NCBI GenBank assembly: GCA_963734625.1
Contig: CAVTHW010000023.1
Coordinates: forward strand, 24,789-88,788
DNA from: CAVTHW01 sp963734625
GTDB lineage: Bacteria; Acidobacteriota; Terriglobia; Bryobacterales; Bryobacteraceae
DNA length: 64,000 nt
Direction of reading: 5' to 3'
Shown: piece by piece, positions 1 to 7,925 of the stretch
Position numbering within the stretch: the first letter of the stretch is position 1
Layout of the letters: the number at the start of each line of letters is the position of its first letter
Notes under the pieces: model-generated
The model's input: the letters and a program-made list of their open reading frames with translations, nothing else
Told to the model about the DNA's origin: nothing
Databases searched by the model: none
Position numbers and translations under genes: made by a program

Positions 1-923
1 GCGGCAACCGAACGGATGTTGCCAATGGGGTGGCCGTCGACGCCTCCGGGAACATCCTCCTCTCGGGCTACACCATGTCGAGCGACTTACCCATCTACGG
101 CGACTGCTTACAGTGCAGCCTCTCGTCGCTCAGCAACGTGTTCATCGCCCAGATCGACCCCACTCGCATAGGGTTGGATGGGCTGCTCTATACCACTTTC
201 CTGGGGGGCAGCCGCCAGGACTTCTCAACCGCCATGGCCCTGGATTCGGCGGGCGGCATCTGGCTCACCGGCTACACGTTTTCTCCCGACTTCCCAGTGA
301 CCCAGAACGCCTATCAAACCACCTTCGCCGGCGGCGGCATTGACGCCTTCCTCACCCGCATCGACATCTCGCTTCCGCGCTCCCAGGCCATCACCTATTC
401 GACGTATTTCGGCGGACAGGGCGCGGACATCTCTTATGACCTCCTCCCGCTAGGCGCCGGCAAGGTCCTGATTGCCGGGTACACGCTCTCAGGCGATCTG
501 CCGCTCAGAGGAGCAACGGGAGCTGGTCAGTCTCTGAGCCAAAGCACGGACGCTTTCCTGGCGTTGCTGGATACGAGCGTCTCCGGAGATGGCGGCCTCG
601 ACTACGCCGCTTACTTCGGGGGGGGCGGCACGGAAACCGCTACCAAAATCGCGGCCGGCCCGTCGGGCGCCATTTACGCTTCCGGTTACACCAATTCGGC
701 GAGCTTGCCCGTGACCGACGGCTCCCAGCGGGCTACCCCTCCCGGAGGCCTGACCGGATTCCTGCTCAGGCTGAACCCAAGCCCTGGCGAGCTTGTCTCG
801 CCCGCGCCGCAGTTCAGCGATCCGGGAACATCAGTTTTGCTAGATCCTCGGCCGGCTTCTTCGGACGCTGCCCCACGAAGAACCCTGCCGCCAAGGAGAG
901 AACAGCCAGCGCGAGAAAGGTGA
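1..923 (+). CDS. SBBP-repeat beta-propeller surface protein (5' end outside window)
   Basis: The reading frame is open from base 3, so the gene begins upstream of the window; a GTG at 30 is merely the first in-frame start-like codon. The protein is built of imperfect repeats of roughly 70-95 residues, each with a (T/A)YFGG-like strand followed by a turn such as DASGNILLSGYT, DSAGGIWLTGYT or GPSGAIYASGYT. This is the SBBP (seven-bladed beta-propeller) pattern of large secreted acidobacterial proteins. Ligand and role are unknown. The last 110 bases run antisense through the 3' end of the next gene, and the final ~30 residues (Pro/Arg-rich) do not look like propeller sequence, so the natural C-terminus may be shorter or a stop may have been lost. 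Confidence 0.8.
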   Translation, partial: GNRTDVANGVAVDASGNILLSGYTMSSDLPIYGDCLQCSLSSLSNVFIAQIDPTRIGLDGLLYTTFLGGSRQDFSTAMALDSAGGIWLTGYTFSPDFPVTQNAYQTTFAGGGIDAFLTRIDISLPRSQAITYSTYFGGQGADISYDLLPLGAGKVLIAGYTLSGDLPLRGATGAGQSLSQSTDAFLALLDTSVSGDGGLDYAAYFGGGGTETATKIAAGPSGAIYASGYTNSASLPVTDGSQRATPPGGLTGFLLRLNPSPGELVSPAPQFSDPGTSVLLDPRPASSDAAPRRTLPPRREQPARER

Positions 924-1113
924 TCGAGAGCCAGTCCAAGCCGCCCCAGGCGGCGCCCAGGGCGGTCACCAACACCCGCAGGCTCCAGCGGACCAGTGTC
1001 GAGTTCTTTCCCGTGCCGTCGACCTTGGCCGCCACCGCCCGGCCCAGCCAGTAGCAGAACAGCACTCCCAAGACACCGAAAAAGAACCTCAGGGGTGCAA
1101 GCGCAGCCGGCAT
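814..1113 (-). CDS. small hypothetical membrane protein, 99 aa
   Basis: A 99-residue protein with two clear hydrophobic segments: residues about 8-30 (APLRFFFGVLGVLFCYWLGR) and about 60-82 (WLSITFLALAVLSLAAGFFVG). They are separated by a basic/polar stretch, and the tail is charged. I do not recognise a family. It converges on the SBBP gene with a 110-base 3' overlap. Hydrophobic patterning and an ATG start support it as real. Function is not inferable from neighbours. Confidence 0.6.
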   Translation of the reverse strand: MPAALAPLRFFFGVLGVLFCYWLGRAVAAKVDGTGKNSTLVRWSLRVLVTALGAAWGGLDWLSITFLALAVLSLAAGFFVGQRPKKPAEDLAKLMFPDR

Positions 1114-1128
1114 GCCTTCACTCTACCG

Positions 1129-1159
1129 CGTAGGGGCACGGCGCCGCCGTGCCCCTACG
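1129..1159. repeat. 13-bp perfect palindrome, REP-like
   Basis: CGTAGGGGCACGG at 1129-1141 and its exact complement CCGTGCCCCTACG at 1147-1159 enclose a 5-base loop. There is no T-tract, so it does not look like an intrinsic terminator. It sits between two divergent genes and resembles a short dispersed intergenic palindrome. Confidence 0.7.
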
Positions 1160-1218
1160 GCGCTTCTCAAGAAGGAATCGGGCGAATCCCTGATTGCCAC
1201 GGTGGCTGAAGGGCTTTA

Positions 1219-2445
1219 GTGTGGGACCAAGGGGGAGTTATCCTCAGAGCCATCCTAATCGGCCCCGTTGGCAGCGTGGCCACCGATTTCCAGGCCGCCG
1301 TGGCCGATTTGCCCGTCGCCGTTGTGCGGCGTGTGGAACACTACCCGTCTGAAACGGAACTGGTGCACATGTTGCGTTCAGTAGCGCCGCAGGTGATCTT
1401 CCTGAGCGTAGAGCGCCTGGGCGAGGCTTCGGCAGTCGCCCTGGCCGCCGGAAGGCACGCCCCGGGAGTGCAGGTTCTGGCCTTGGGCGCCGAGTCCAAT
1501 TCCCAATTGCTGCTTGAAATTATGCGTGCCGGCGTGCGTGAGTTCCTCTCTGCGCCTTTTGACCAGAGGGCGATCCGGGAAGCGCTGCTGCGTGTCGAGC
1601 AAATTAGCGGCGCAGCTCCGCAAGCTGCTGGTCTGACCGACCTGGTATTCTCCTTCCTGCCGGCCAAAGCGGGCGTCGGCGCTTCGACCGTAGCCTTGAA
1701 CGCCAGCGCCGCCCTGTCCCTATTGAAGGACGCGCGCGTCCTTCTGGCCGACTTCGACCTCAATTCCGGGATGCTGGCCTTCATGTTGAAGCTGGAGTGC
1801 CAGTACGGCGTCGTTGACGCCGCCGAAAACGCTTTCACCCTGGACGAGAACCTATGGCGGCAACTGGTCACGACCCGCGGCTCTCTGGACTTGCTCGAAG
1901 CGGGAAAGATCCGGCCGGGCTTTCGAATCGAGGCCGCGCAGATCCGCAGCGTGCTGGATTTCGCCCGGCGCCGCTACAAAGCCATCTGCCTGGACCTTTC
2001 CGGCAATCTGGAGAAATACTCGGTCGAGATCATGCACGAGTCCAAGCAGGTCTTCCTGGTATGCACCACCGAGCTTCCCTCGCTTCACTTGGCCCGGGAG
2101 AAGCTGGCTTTCCTGCGCTCCGTGGAACTGGATGGCCGAGTCAGCATAGTCTTGAACCGGGTGGGCAAACGCGACGTGATGAGCACGGCCGACGTGGAGA
2201 AACTACTTGGCCTTCCGGTGCGAGCCGTCCTGCCCAACGATTATGCCGGAATTCACCGCGCGTTGGCCTCCGGTCAGCCGGTTGACCCATCCACGGATTT
2301 CGGCGGGCGATTCACCGCCTTTGCCGAAACCGTGTTGCTGGGGAAAACCTCGGAAGCATCCCGCTCCCGGCGCTTTGTGGACTACTTCTCCCTGGTGCCG
2401 GCACACCATTCGCTTTCCCCGGCACGCAAAGAGACGCCAAACTAG
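1219..2445 (+). CDS. CpaE/TadZ-like receiver-ParA ATPase
   Basis: 408 aa. Residues ~1-130 resemble a degenerate response-regulator receiver fold. The rest is a MinD/ParA-type P-loop ATPase with a deviant Walker A (KAGVGASTVALN, about residue 150), a LLADFDLNSG motif and a DLSGNLEKYSVE segment. This is the CpaE/TadZ architecture, a polar localisation factor for Tad/Flp pili. No other tad/cpa gene lies nearby, so it may be an orphan acting in another localisation process. The start is GTG at 1219, preceded by GAAGGG. Family placement is firm; involvement in pili is inference. Confidence 0.8.
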   Translation: MWDQGGVILRAILIGPVGSVATDFQAAVADLPVAVVRRVEHYPSETELVHMLRSVAPQVIFLSVERLGEASAVALAAGRHAPGVQVLALGAESNSQLLLEIMRAGVREFLSAPFDQRAIREALLRVEQISGAAPQAAGLTDLVFSFLPAKAGVGASTVALNASAALSLLKDARVLLADFDLNSGMLAFMLKLECQYGVVDAAENAFTLDENLWRQLVTTRGSLDLLEAGKIRPGFRIEAAQIRSVLDFARRRYKAICLDLSGNLEKYSVEIMHESKQVFLVCTTELPSLHLAREKLAFLRSVELDGRVSIVLNRVGKRDVMSTADVEKLLGLPVRAVLPNDYAGIHRALASGQPVDPSTDFGGRFTAFAETVLLGKTSEASRSRRFVDYFSLVPAHHSLSPARKETPN

Positions 2446-2453
2446 GCCGCTCT

Positions 2454-3758
2454 TCAGCCTACGACTTCCAGAATCAGCTCCCGCTCTTGCGGCGGTTGAG
2501 AGGAAATGCGGAACGCATCTTCGACGACGTTCGCTGCTTCCTCCAGGCGGTCCTCACCGGTATAGTACAGGCGGCACAGAACCGAGCCCGCCTCCACCTT
2601 CTCGCCGGTCTTGATTTCGAGAATCACGCCGACGGCCGGATCGATGGCGTCGTCCTTCGCCAGGCGTCCGGCGCCTATCATGGCAGCCGCACGGCCGATG
2701 TCGGCAGCATTAATCGCGCTCACGTAGCCGGCGCGCGGCGAGCTGATCTCGCGAACGCCGGTCGCGTTTGGCAGCAGGTCGAATCGGTCCAGAACGTGCG
2801 CGTTGCCACCCTGCGCCTCGATCACTTCCTTGAGCTTGCGGTAGCCGGACCCGTCGAGCAATTTGCGTTGCGCGGTCTCGCGGGCCTCTTCCAAAGTTGG
2901 GGCTGCCTTGCCCAGGTGGATCATGCGGGCGGCCAGTTCCAGGGATAGGCGCGTAAGGTCGGTCGGCCCCACGTTCTGCAGCGTCTGGGACGCTTCCATC
3001 ACCTCCACCGCGTTGCCCACGGCATAGCCCAGCGGCTGATGCATGTCGGTGATCAGGGCCTGGACCCGCTTGTCCAAACGCCGGCCGATTCCCACCATCA
3101 TCTGCCCCAGGCGCCGGGCGTCAACCTGCCTCTTTATCAGCGCCCCCGCGCCCACCTTGACGTCCAACACCACGGCATCCACGCCCGAGGCGAGTTCGCG
3201 CGACATGATGGAGGACGCGATGAGCGGGATTGACTCCATCGCTCCGCACGCCTCCCGCAGCGCCTGAAGTTTAGCGTCGCCAGGCGCGATTCCGGCGTCC
3301 TGTTGCACGTAACACAGGCCGCACCGGCTCAATTGTTCCGCGGCCTCTTGAGCGCTTAGATCGGTTCGAAAACCGGGAATCGAATCGAGCTTGTCCAGGG
3401 TTCCGCCAGTATGACCCATGGCGCGCGAAGAAACCATCGGCGCCACCACTCCCGCCGCCGCGGCCAGCGGCGCGGCGATCAGGCTGGTCTTGTCGCCAAC
3501 CCCGCCCGTGGAGTGCTTTACGACTTTCACTCCCTGGACGCTGGAGAGGTCGGCCCGCTCTCCGGAGCGCAACAGACACTCCGTAAGCGCGTCAACTTCC
3601 CGGTCGGCCATGTTGGTGAAGAAGACGGCCATCAGAAAGGCCGACATCTGGTAGTCGGGGACTTGCCCGGCGAGGTAACCCTCCACCAGTGCGGCAACTT
3701 CTTCGGGCCCTAGTTCTTCGCCGTCCCGCTTGCGTTGGATCAGATCTACGGTGTTCAT
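2454..3758 (-). CDS. pdp: pyrimidine-nucleoside phosphorylase
   Basis: 434 aa, the normal length for the thymidine/pyrimidine-nucleoside phosphorylase family, which splits (deoxy)pyrimidine nucleosides with phosphate into base and pentose-1-phosphate. The signature KHSTGGVGDKTSL lies near residue 80, followed by SSRAMGHTGGTLDKLDSIPGF, SIPLIASSIMSRELA and LDVKVGAGA, in the order of the family. The C-terminal domain (from about residue 340) carries a GYVSAINAADIG segment. It ends 8 bases from the convergent CpaE-like gene and lies 79 bases downstream of amrS on the same strand, so cotranscription is possible. Whether it prefers thymidine or also uridine cannot be told from sequence. Confidence 0.93.
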   Translation of the reverse strand: MNTVDLIQRKRDGEELGPEEVAALVEGYLAGQVPDYQMSAFLMAVFFTNMADREVDALTECLLRSGERADLSSVQGVKVVKHSTGGVGDKTSLIAAPLAAAAGVVAPMVSSRAMGHTGGTLDKLDSIPGFRTDLSAQEAAEQLSRCGLCYVQQDAGIAPGDAKLQALREACGAMESIPLIASSIMSRELASGVDAVVLDVKVGAGALIKRQVDARRLGQMMVGIGRRLDKRVQALITDMHQPLGYAVGNAVEVMEASQTLQNVGPTDLTRLSLELAARMIHLGKAAPTLEEARETAQRKLLDGSGYRKLKEVIEAQGGNAHVLDRFDLLPNATGVREISSPRAGYVSAINAADIGRAAAMIGAGRLAKDDAIDPAVGVILEIKTGEKVEAGSVLCRLYYTGEDRLEEAANVVEDAFRISSQPPQERELILEVVG

Positions 3759-3837
3759 TCTGGGTTTTGAACTCCCAGCCTAACATCTTATCCGCCTGAA
3801 AGTAAAGGAAATGTTGCGGGGCTGGGGATTTGGGCTT

Positions 3838-4887
3838 CTAGCGCCACCGGCCCGGTGCAAGAGCCGCGCAAGCCGGGCACTGGCCGCCGGCGCGCATCCG
3901 GTAGTCAAGGATCCGGTAGCCGCGCCGCGCCACCAGAAGCTCGCCGCAAGCCCCGCAGCAGGTATTCTCCAGGTCTCCGGTTGAGCCGGGGAGGTTGCCT
4001 GCATACACATAGCGCAAGCCCGCGCTCTTGCCGATCCGGGCGGCGCGAACCAGCGTCCCGGCCGGCGTGCTGGCGGGCTCGGTCATTTTGTAGTCCCGAT
4101 GGAAGGCCGTGACGTGCCAGGGAATGTCGCGCGAGACACCCGCCAGGAACCCGGCGATCTGTCCCAGTTCCTCGTCGGAATCGTTGAAGCCCGGCACTAC
4201 CAGGGTCACCACCTCCAGCCAGAATCCCATTTCGTGAATCCGGCGAATACTGTCCAGGATGGGCTGGAGACGGCCGCCAAGCTGGCGATAGTGGCCGTCA
4301 TCGAAGCTCTTCAGGTCGGCCTTGTAGAGATCCAGGTGCGGCCTCAGGTAGTCGAGGACTTCGGGCGTCGCATTCGCGTTGGAAACGAAACCCGTGAGCA
4401 GGCCCGCCCGGTGCGCTTCGCGGAAGACCGCGACGGCCCACTCCGCGGTGATGAGCGGCTCGTTGTAGGTGCTCACCACCGTTTCCGCGCCTGCCTCCAC
4501 CGCCAGGCGCACCAATTCTTCCGGCGTGGTCCGTTCGATCGGCGCAAACGCGTCCGCGTCGCGGATGGCCTGCGATGTCACCCAGTTCTGGCAAAACGGG
4601 CAGTGCAGGTCGCAGCCCAGCATCCCAAAGCTCAGAGCGAACGAGCCGGGACGCACATGGAAGAACGGCTTCTTCTCGATGGGGTCGTTGTGCGCCCCTG
4701 CCACGTAGCCCCACGGGACATACAGCTTTCCGTCCCGGTTGAAACGCACCTTGCAGACGCCCGCCTGGCCCTCCGGGATGGGGCAGCGGTGCGCGCAGGC
4801 GTAGCACCGTATGCGCTGACCCTCGATCGGTTCCCAGAGTTCGCCTTCGCGGACGTGTCCCGCAAGGGCCTCCGCCAGCGTGGTCAT
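3838..4887 (-). CDS. amrS: AmmeMemoRadiSam-system radical SAM enzyme
   Basis: 349 aa radical SAM protein of the PflA-like AmrS type. The cluster motif CDLHCPFC (CX3CX2C), followed by QNW, lies near residue 95. An N-terminal Cys set (CYACAHRC, then C in GVCKVRF) and a C-terminal set (ENTCCGACGELL and GGQCPACAAL) may hold additional metal. In other genomes it is found with Memo and AMMECR1 proteins; neither is in this window. It starts 8 bases after the stop of the upstream argD-like gene, so the two probably share an mRNA. The substrate is unknown for the family. Confidence 0.9.
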   Translation of the reverse strand: MTTLAEALAGHVREGELWEPIEGQRIRCYACAHRCPIPEGQAGVCKVRFNRDGKLYVPWGYVAGAHNDPIEKKPFFHVRPGSFALSFGMLGCDLHCPFCQNWVTSQAIRDADAFAPIERTTPEELVRLAVEAGAETVVSTYNEPLITAEWAVAVFREAHRAGLLTGFVSNANATPEVLDYLRPHLDLYKADLKSFDDGHYRQLGGRLQPILDSIRRIHEMGFWLEVVTLVVPGFNDSDEELGQIAGFLAGVSRDIPWHVTAFHRDYKMTEPASTPAGTLVRAARIGKSAGLRYVYAGNLPGSTGDLENTCCGACGELLVARRGYRILDYRMRAGGQCPACAALAPGRWR

Positions 4888-4895
4888 CTCACCTG

Positions 4896-6116
4896 TTACA
4901 CCTTCTTAAAGATTCTCGCCAGGATCTTTACCGCGCGGTCGATTTCCGGCTCGGTGATGATGTAGGGCGGCAGGAAGCGCAGAACGGTTTCGTGCGTGCA
5001 GTTGATCAGCAGTCCTTGCGCCATCGCATCCTGCACGATTTGCTTGCCCGGCCGGTCGAGCTCGACGCCGATCATCAGGCCGAAGCCGCGGACTTCCTTG
5101 ATGAACGAATAGTGCCGGGCCAGTTCCTGCAACTCCATGTGGAGGCAGCCGCCCACGTGGTGGATGTGGAGCAGTTGGTCCTTCAGAATATCCAGGAACT
5201 CGAGCGCCACGCGGCAGGCCAGGGGCCCGCCGCCGAAAGTGGTCCCGTGCATTCCCGGGCCGATCGAGGCAGCGGCCTTCTCGTTGGCCATGAGCGCCCC
5301 GAGCGGCAAGCCGCAGGCCAGCGGCTTGGCGGCCACCACGATGTCGGGTTGGATTGCGGGCTCCGCCAGTTGGTAGGCAAAGTACTTGCCGGTCCGCCCC
5401 ACGCCGCACTGGATCTCATCGAAGACCAGCAGCGCGTCGTGCTGCTCGGCTAGTTCCTTCGCGCGGCGGGCGAATTCCAGGTCGAGCGTGTAGATCCCGC
5501 CCTCGCCCTGAATCCACTCCAGGACGATCCCCGCCGTTTGCGGCCCCACGGTCCGCTCCAAGGCGCCGATGTCGTTGGGAGGAACGAATCTCACCCCTGG
5601 CAGCAGCGGCTCGAAATCGGTCCTGTATTTCGGCTGGCCGGTGATGGAGAGCGCGCCCAGCGTGCGTCCGTGAAACGAATTGTCCAGCGACACGATCTCG
5701 AACTTGTCCGGGCTGATCTTCCGGCCGTGCGCCCGGATCATCTTAAGCGCCCCTTCCACGGCCTCCGTGCCGGAGTTGCAGAAGAAGCTGCGCTGCAGGC
5801 CGCTGATCTCCGCCAGCTTCTGCGCCAGCGGGCCCTGGTAGTCGTGGTAGTACAGGTTCGAACAGTGGAGCATCAGCGACGCCTGCTCGCGGATCACCCG
5901 GATTATGCGCGGGTGGGCGTGCCCCAGGGCGTTCACGCCGATTCCGGCGATCAAGTCCAGGTAACGCTTCCCCTCGGCGTCATAGAGATAACAGCCCTTA
6001 CCGCGGCGCAACAGGAGGGGGTACCGGCTGTAGTTCTGGAGTACGTACTGCTGCTCGAGGCCCATCACTTGCGCAGTGACGGAACTCTCCTGCCCGCCTG
6101 AGGATTCCGTTGTCAT
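4896..6116 (-). CDS. argD: acetylornithine-type class III aminotransferase
   Basis: 406 aa PLP-dependent class III aminotransferase. The glycine-rich phosphate-binding region CNSGTEAVEGALKM, the FDEIQCGVGRTGK motif and the Schiff-base lysine in VVAAKPLACGLPLG are all present and in order. Closest in pattern to acetylornithine/ornithine aminotransferases. No other arginine-biosynthesis gene is adjacent, and its neighbours are amrS (8 bases downstream) and a divergent Mur ligase whose TTG start would overlap its start by 7 bases, so another omega-amino substrate is possible. Fold and cofactor are certain; the exact substrate is not. Confidence 0.85.
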   Translation of the reverse strand: MTTESSGGQESSVTAQVMGLEQQYVLQNYSRYPLLLRRGKGCYLYDAEGKRYLDLIAGIGVNALGHAHPRIIRVIREQASLMLHCSNLYYHDYQGPLAQKLAEISGLQRSFFCNSGTEAVEGALKMIRAHGRKISPDKFEIVSLDNSFHGRTLGALSITGQPKYRTDFEPLLPGVRFVPPNDIGALERTVGPQTAGIVLEWIQGEGGIYTLDLEFARRAKELAEQHDALLVFDEIQCGVGRTGKYFAYQLAEPAIQPDIVVAAKPLACGLPLGALMANEKAAASIGPGMHGTTFGGGPLACRVALEFLDILKDQLLHIHHVGGCLHMELQELARHYSFIKEVRGFGLMIGVELDRPGKQIVQDAMAQGLLINCTHETVLRFLPPYIITEPEIDRAVKILARIFKKV

Positions 6117-7471
6117 TTTTTCATGATACAGCGATATGGCGCGCAGCTCTCGTGGCGCGCCACAATCTAGAGATGGGATTGCGCATGGGGCGTCTGGCCC
6201 CTTGGTTCAGGCAGGTCGCGCTGTCGCCCCTGGTCCACTTTTGTGAGCCGCTGCTTTTCGTTGCCGCGACCCTCTGGCGCAAGCTCCTGTTTCGCACCAC
6301 TTTCATCGCGGTGACAGGCAGTATCGGCAAGACCACTACCAAGGAACTGCTGGCCTGCATGCTGTCCTCCCGCGGCCGTACTTTCCGAAGCCTGGGCAAC
6401 CAGAATAGCTTTCGGTTGGTGCCGTTGAACGTCCTGCGGGTGCGCCCCTGGCATCGATTCGCCGTTCTTGAGATCGGCATCGCGGGGCCTGGTTTCATGC
6501 ACAAGGCGGCGCGTGCGGTGCGGCCTGACGTGGCCGTCATTCTCGCCGTCGCGCGGACCCACTCACAAGGCTTCCAGGATCTGGATCAATATGCCGAGGA
6601 AAAGGCAATCCTGCTTAAGTTTCTCCGGCCGGGCGGACTCGCGGTCCTCAACCATGACGACCCGAGGGTCGCCAACATGGCAGGCCGAGTCCACGATCGC
6701 GTCTGTCTGACCGGCTCGTCTCCCGCTTGCGGACTTTGGGTGGACCAGGTTTCCAGCCGCTGGCCGGACCGCCTGAGTTTCCGGGCTCACAGTGGAGGGG
6801 AGACCTGCCTGATCCAGACGCAGCACCTCGGCTCTCACTGGGTTACGGCCTATGCGGCAAGCCTGGCGGTTGCCGTGCAACTGGGTGTACCGCTGCAGCG
6901 CGCGGCGCAAGCCGCAAGCACCGTCCCTCCCTACACCGCCCGCCTGGAGCCGATGACGTTGCCCGGCGGCGCGGTCCTGGTCCGCGACGATTACAGCGCC
7001 TCGATCGACACCTTCGAAGCTGCCATGCGCTTCTTGCGGGAAGCCCGCGCCGATCGCCGCATCCTGGTGTTGAGCGATTTTTCGGATTCAGGCGAACACC
7101 AGAGGCAAAGACTGAAGTCGCTCTTGACCGGCGTTTCCGGCTGGCTCGACTTGCTGGTGCTGACCAGCGCTCATCATGGCCGCGCCGAGAAGAAGCTGAT
7201 CAATCGCTTGGCGGCGCCGGGCAGCATCCGGACCTTCTTGAGTTTCGATGATGCCACTAGCTTCCTGAAGGCGGAGCTTCGTCAAGGGGATCTGGTATTG
7301 CTCAAGGGACGCAGCACCGATCACGTCTCGCGCTTGTTCTTCGCCCAGATGGGGAAGGTCCAGTGCCGGAAGAACCCCTGTGACAAGACCATGCTCTGCG
7401 ACGGTTGTTGGGAGCTGGGCTTCCGGCCCGACCCCGGCATCCAAATCCCCTCGGTCGGCGTGCGGGTGTAA
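6110..7471 (+). CDS. MurF-like Mur ligase with Cys-rich tail
   Basis: 453 aa. After a hydrophobic N-terminal region, a Mur-ligase central domain begins with the P-loop VTGSIGKTTTKELL, then AVLEIGIAGPG, a typical Mur metal/ATP segment, and a C-terminal domain with VLVRDDYSAS and ILVLSDFSDSGEHQ. It ligates an amino acid or dipeptide to an acid using ATP in the MurF style, but the usual N-terminal UDP-MurNAc domain is not evident, so it is probably not housekeeping MurF. The tail carries CRKNPCDKTMLCDGC (CX4CX5CX2C), a likely zinc site. The start is uncertain: TTG 6110 overlaps the divergent gene; ATG 6173 is also in frame. Confidence 0.82.
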   Translation: MSFFHDTAIWRAALVARHNLEMGLRMGRLAPWFRQVALSPLVHFCEPLLFVAATLWRKLLFRTTFIAVTGSIGKTTTKELLACMLSSRGRTFRSLGNQNSFRLVPLNVLRVRPWHRFAVLEIGIAGPGFMHKAARAVRPDVAVILAVARTHSQGFQDLDQYAEEKAILLKFLRPGGLAVLNHDDPRVANMAGRVHDRVCLTGSSPACGLWVDQVSSRWPDRLSFRAHSGGETCLIQTQHLGSHWVTAYAASLAVAVQLGVPLQRAAQAASTVPPYTARLEPMTLPGGAVLVRDDYSASIDTFEAAMRFLREARADRRILVLSDFSDSGEHQRQRLKSLLTGVSGWLDLLVLTSAHHGRAEKKLINRLAAPGSIRTFLSFDDATSFLKAELRQGDLVLLKGRSTDHVSRLFFAQMGKVQCRKNPCDKTMLCDGCWELGFRPDPGIQIPSVGVRV

Positions 7472-7604
7472 GATCGTTGGGTTTAACCGGGGAGAGTAAC
7501 CAATTGTGCAATTGTCTTAGGGGACTTGCGGCCGTTCACCGACCATTCCCGTGCCTATTGCGCTGAGAGCAGAAGTGATGGGAACCCAATCGCAGCGTCT
7601 TCCG

Positions 7605-7634
7605 AAATGGGGTAATTTGGTACTGTCCCCATTT
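7605..7634. repeat. 8-bp inverted repeat in intergenic region
   Basis: AAATGGGG (7605-7612) and CCCCATTT (7627-7634) form a perfect stem around GGTACTGT-containing sequence. The TGGTACTGTCCCCATTT wording resembles REP-like repeats. It lies about 50 bases upstream of the DUF2442 start and could act in its 5' region. The rest of the gap 7472-7680 shows nothing else I can name. Confidence 0.5.
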
Positions 7635-7680
7635 TGAGACGAGATCTGTGAAGCGTGGCGCGACCATTTCGGAGGCGATC

Positions 7681-7923
7681 ATGCGCACTGAGACGAGCCC
7701 TATCCTGGCGAAGTCGATCGAGGCGACAACGACGCACCTCATCGTCGCTACGGAGCCCCGCCGGTTTGAGATTCCTTGGGAGAAGTGTTCGGACAAGCTG
7801 GCGCGGGCCACTCCTTTGGAACGCAGTAGGGCTGAACTGAGCCCTTCGGGATATGGAATCCACTGGCCGCTCCTCGATGAGGATTTGGCGGTAGGACCTC
7901 TGGTGCGAGCAGCGGGCGGCTGA
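7681..7923 (+). CDS. DUF2442 domain protein
   Basis: 80 aa from ATG 7681, chosen because GGAGG sits 6 bases upstream; a longer reading from GTG 7648 is possible. The C-terminal half has the DUF2442 hallmarks: a RATPLERSRAEL segment and GYGIHWPLLDEDLAV. DUF2442 proteins are small, of unknown function, often beside DUF4160 proteins in toxin-antitoxin-like pairs; no DUF4160 partner is visible here. Its stop is 2 bases from the convergent gltD stop. Confidence 0.75.
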   Translation: MRTETSPILAKSIEATTTHLIVATEPRRFEIPWEKCSDKLARATPLERSRAELSPSGYGIHWPLLDEDLAVGPLVRAAGG

Positions 7924-7925
7924 CG

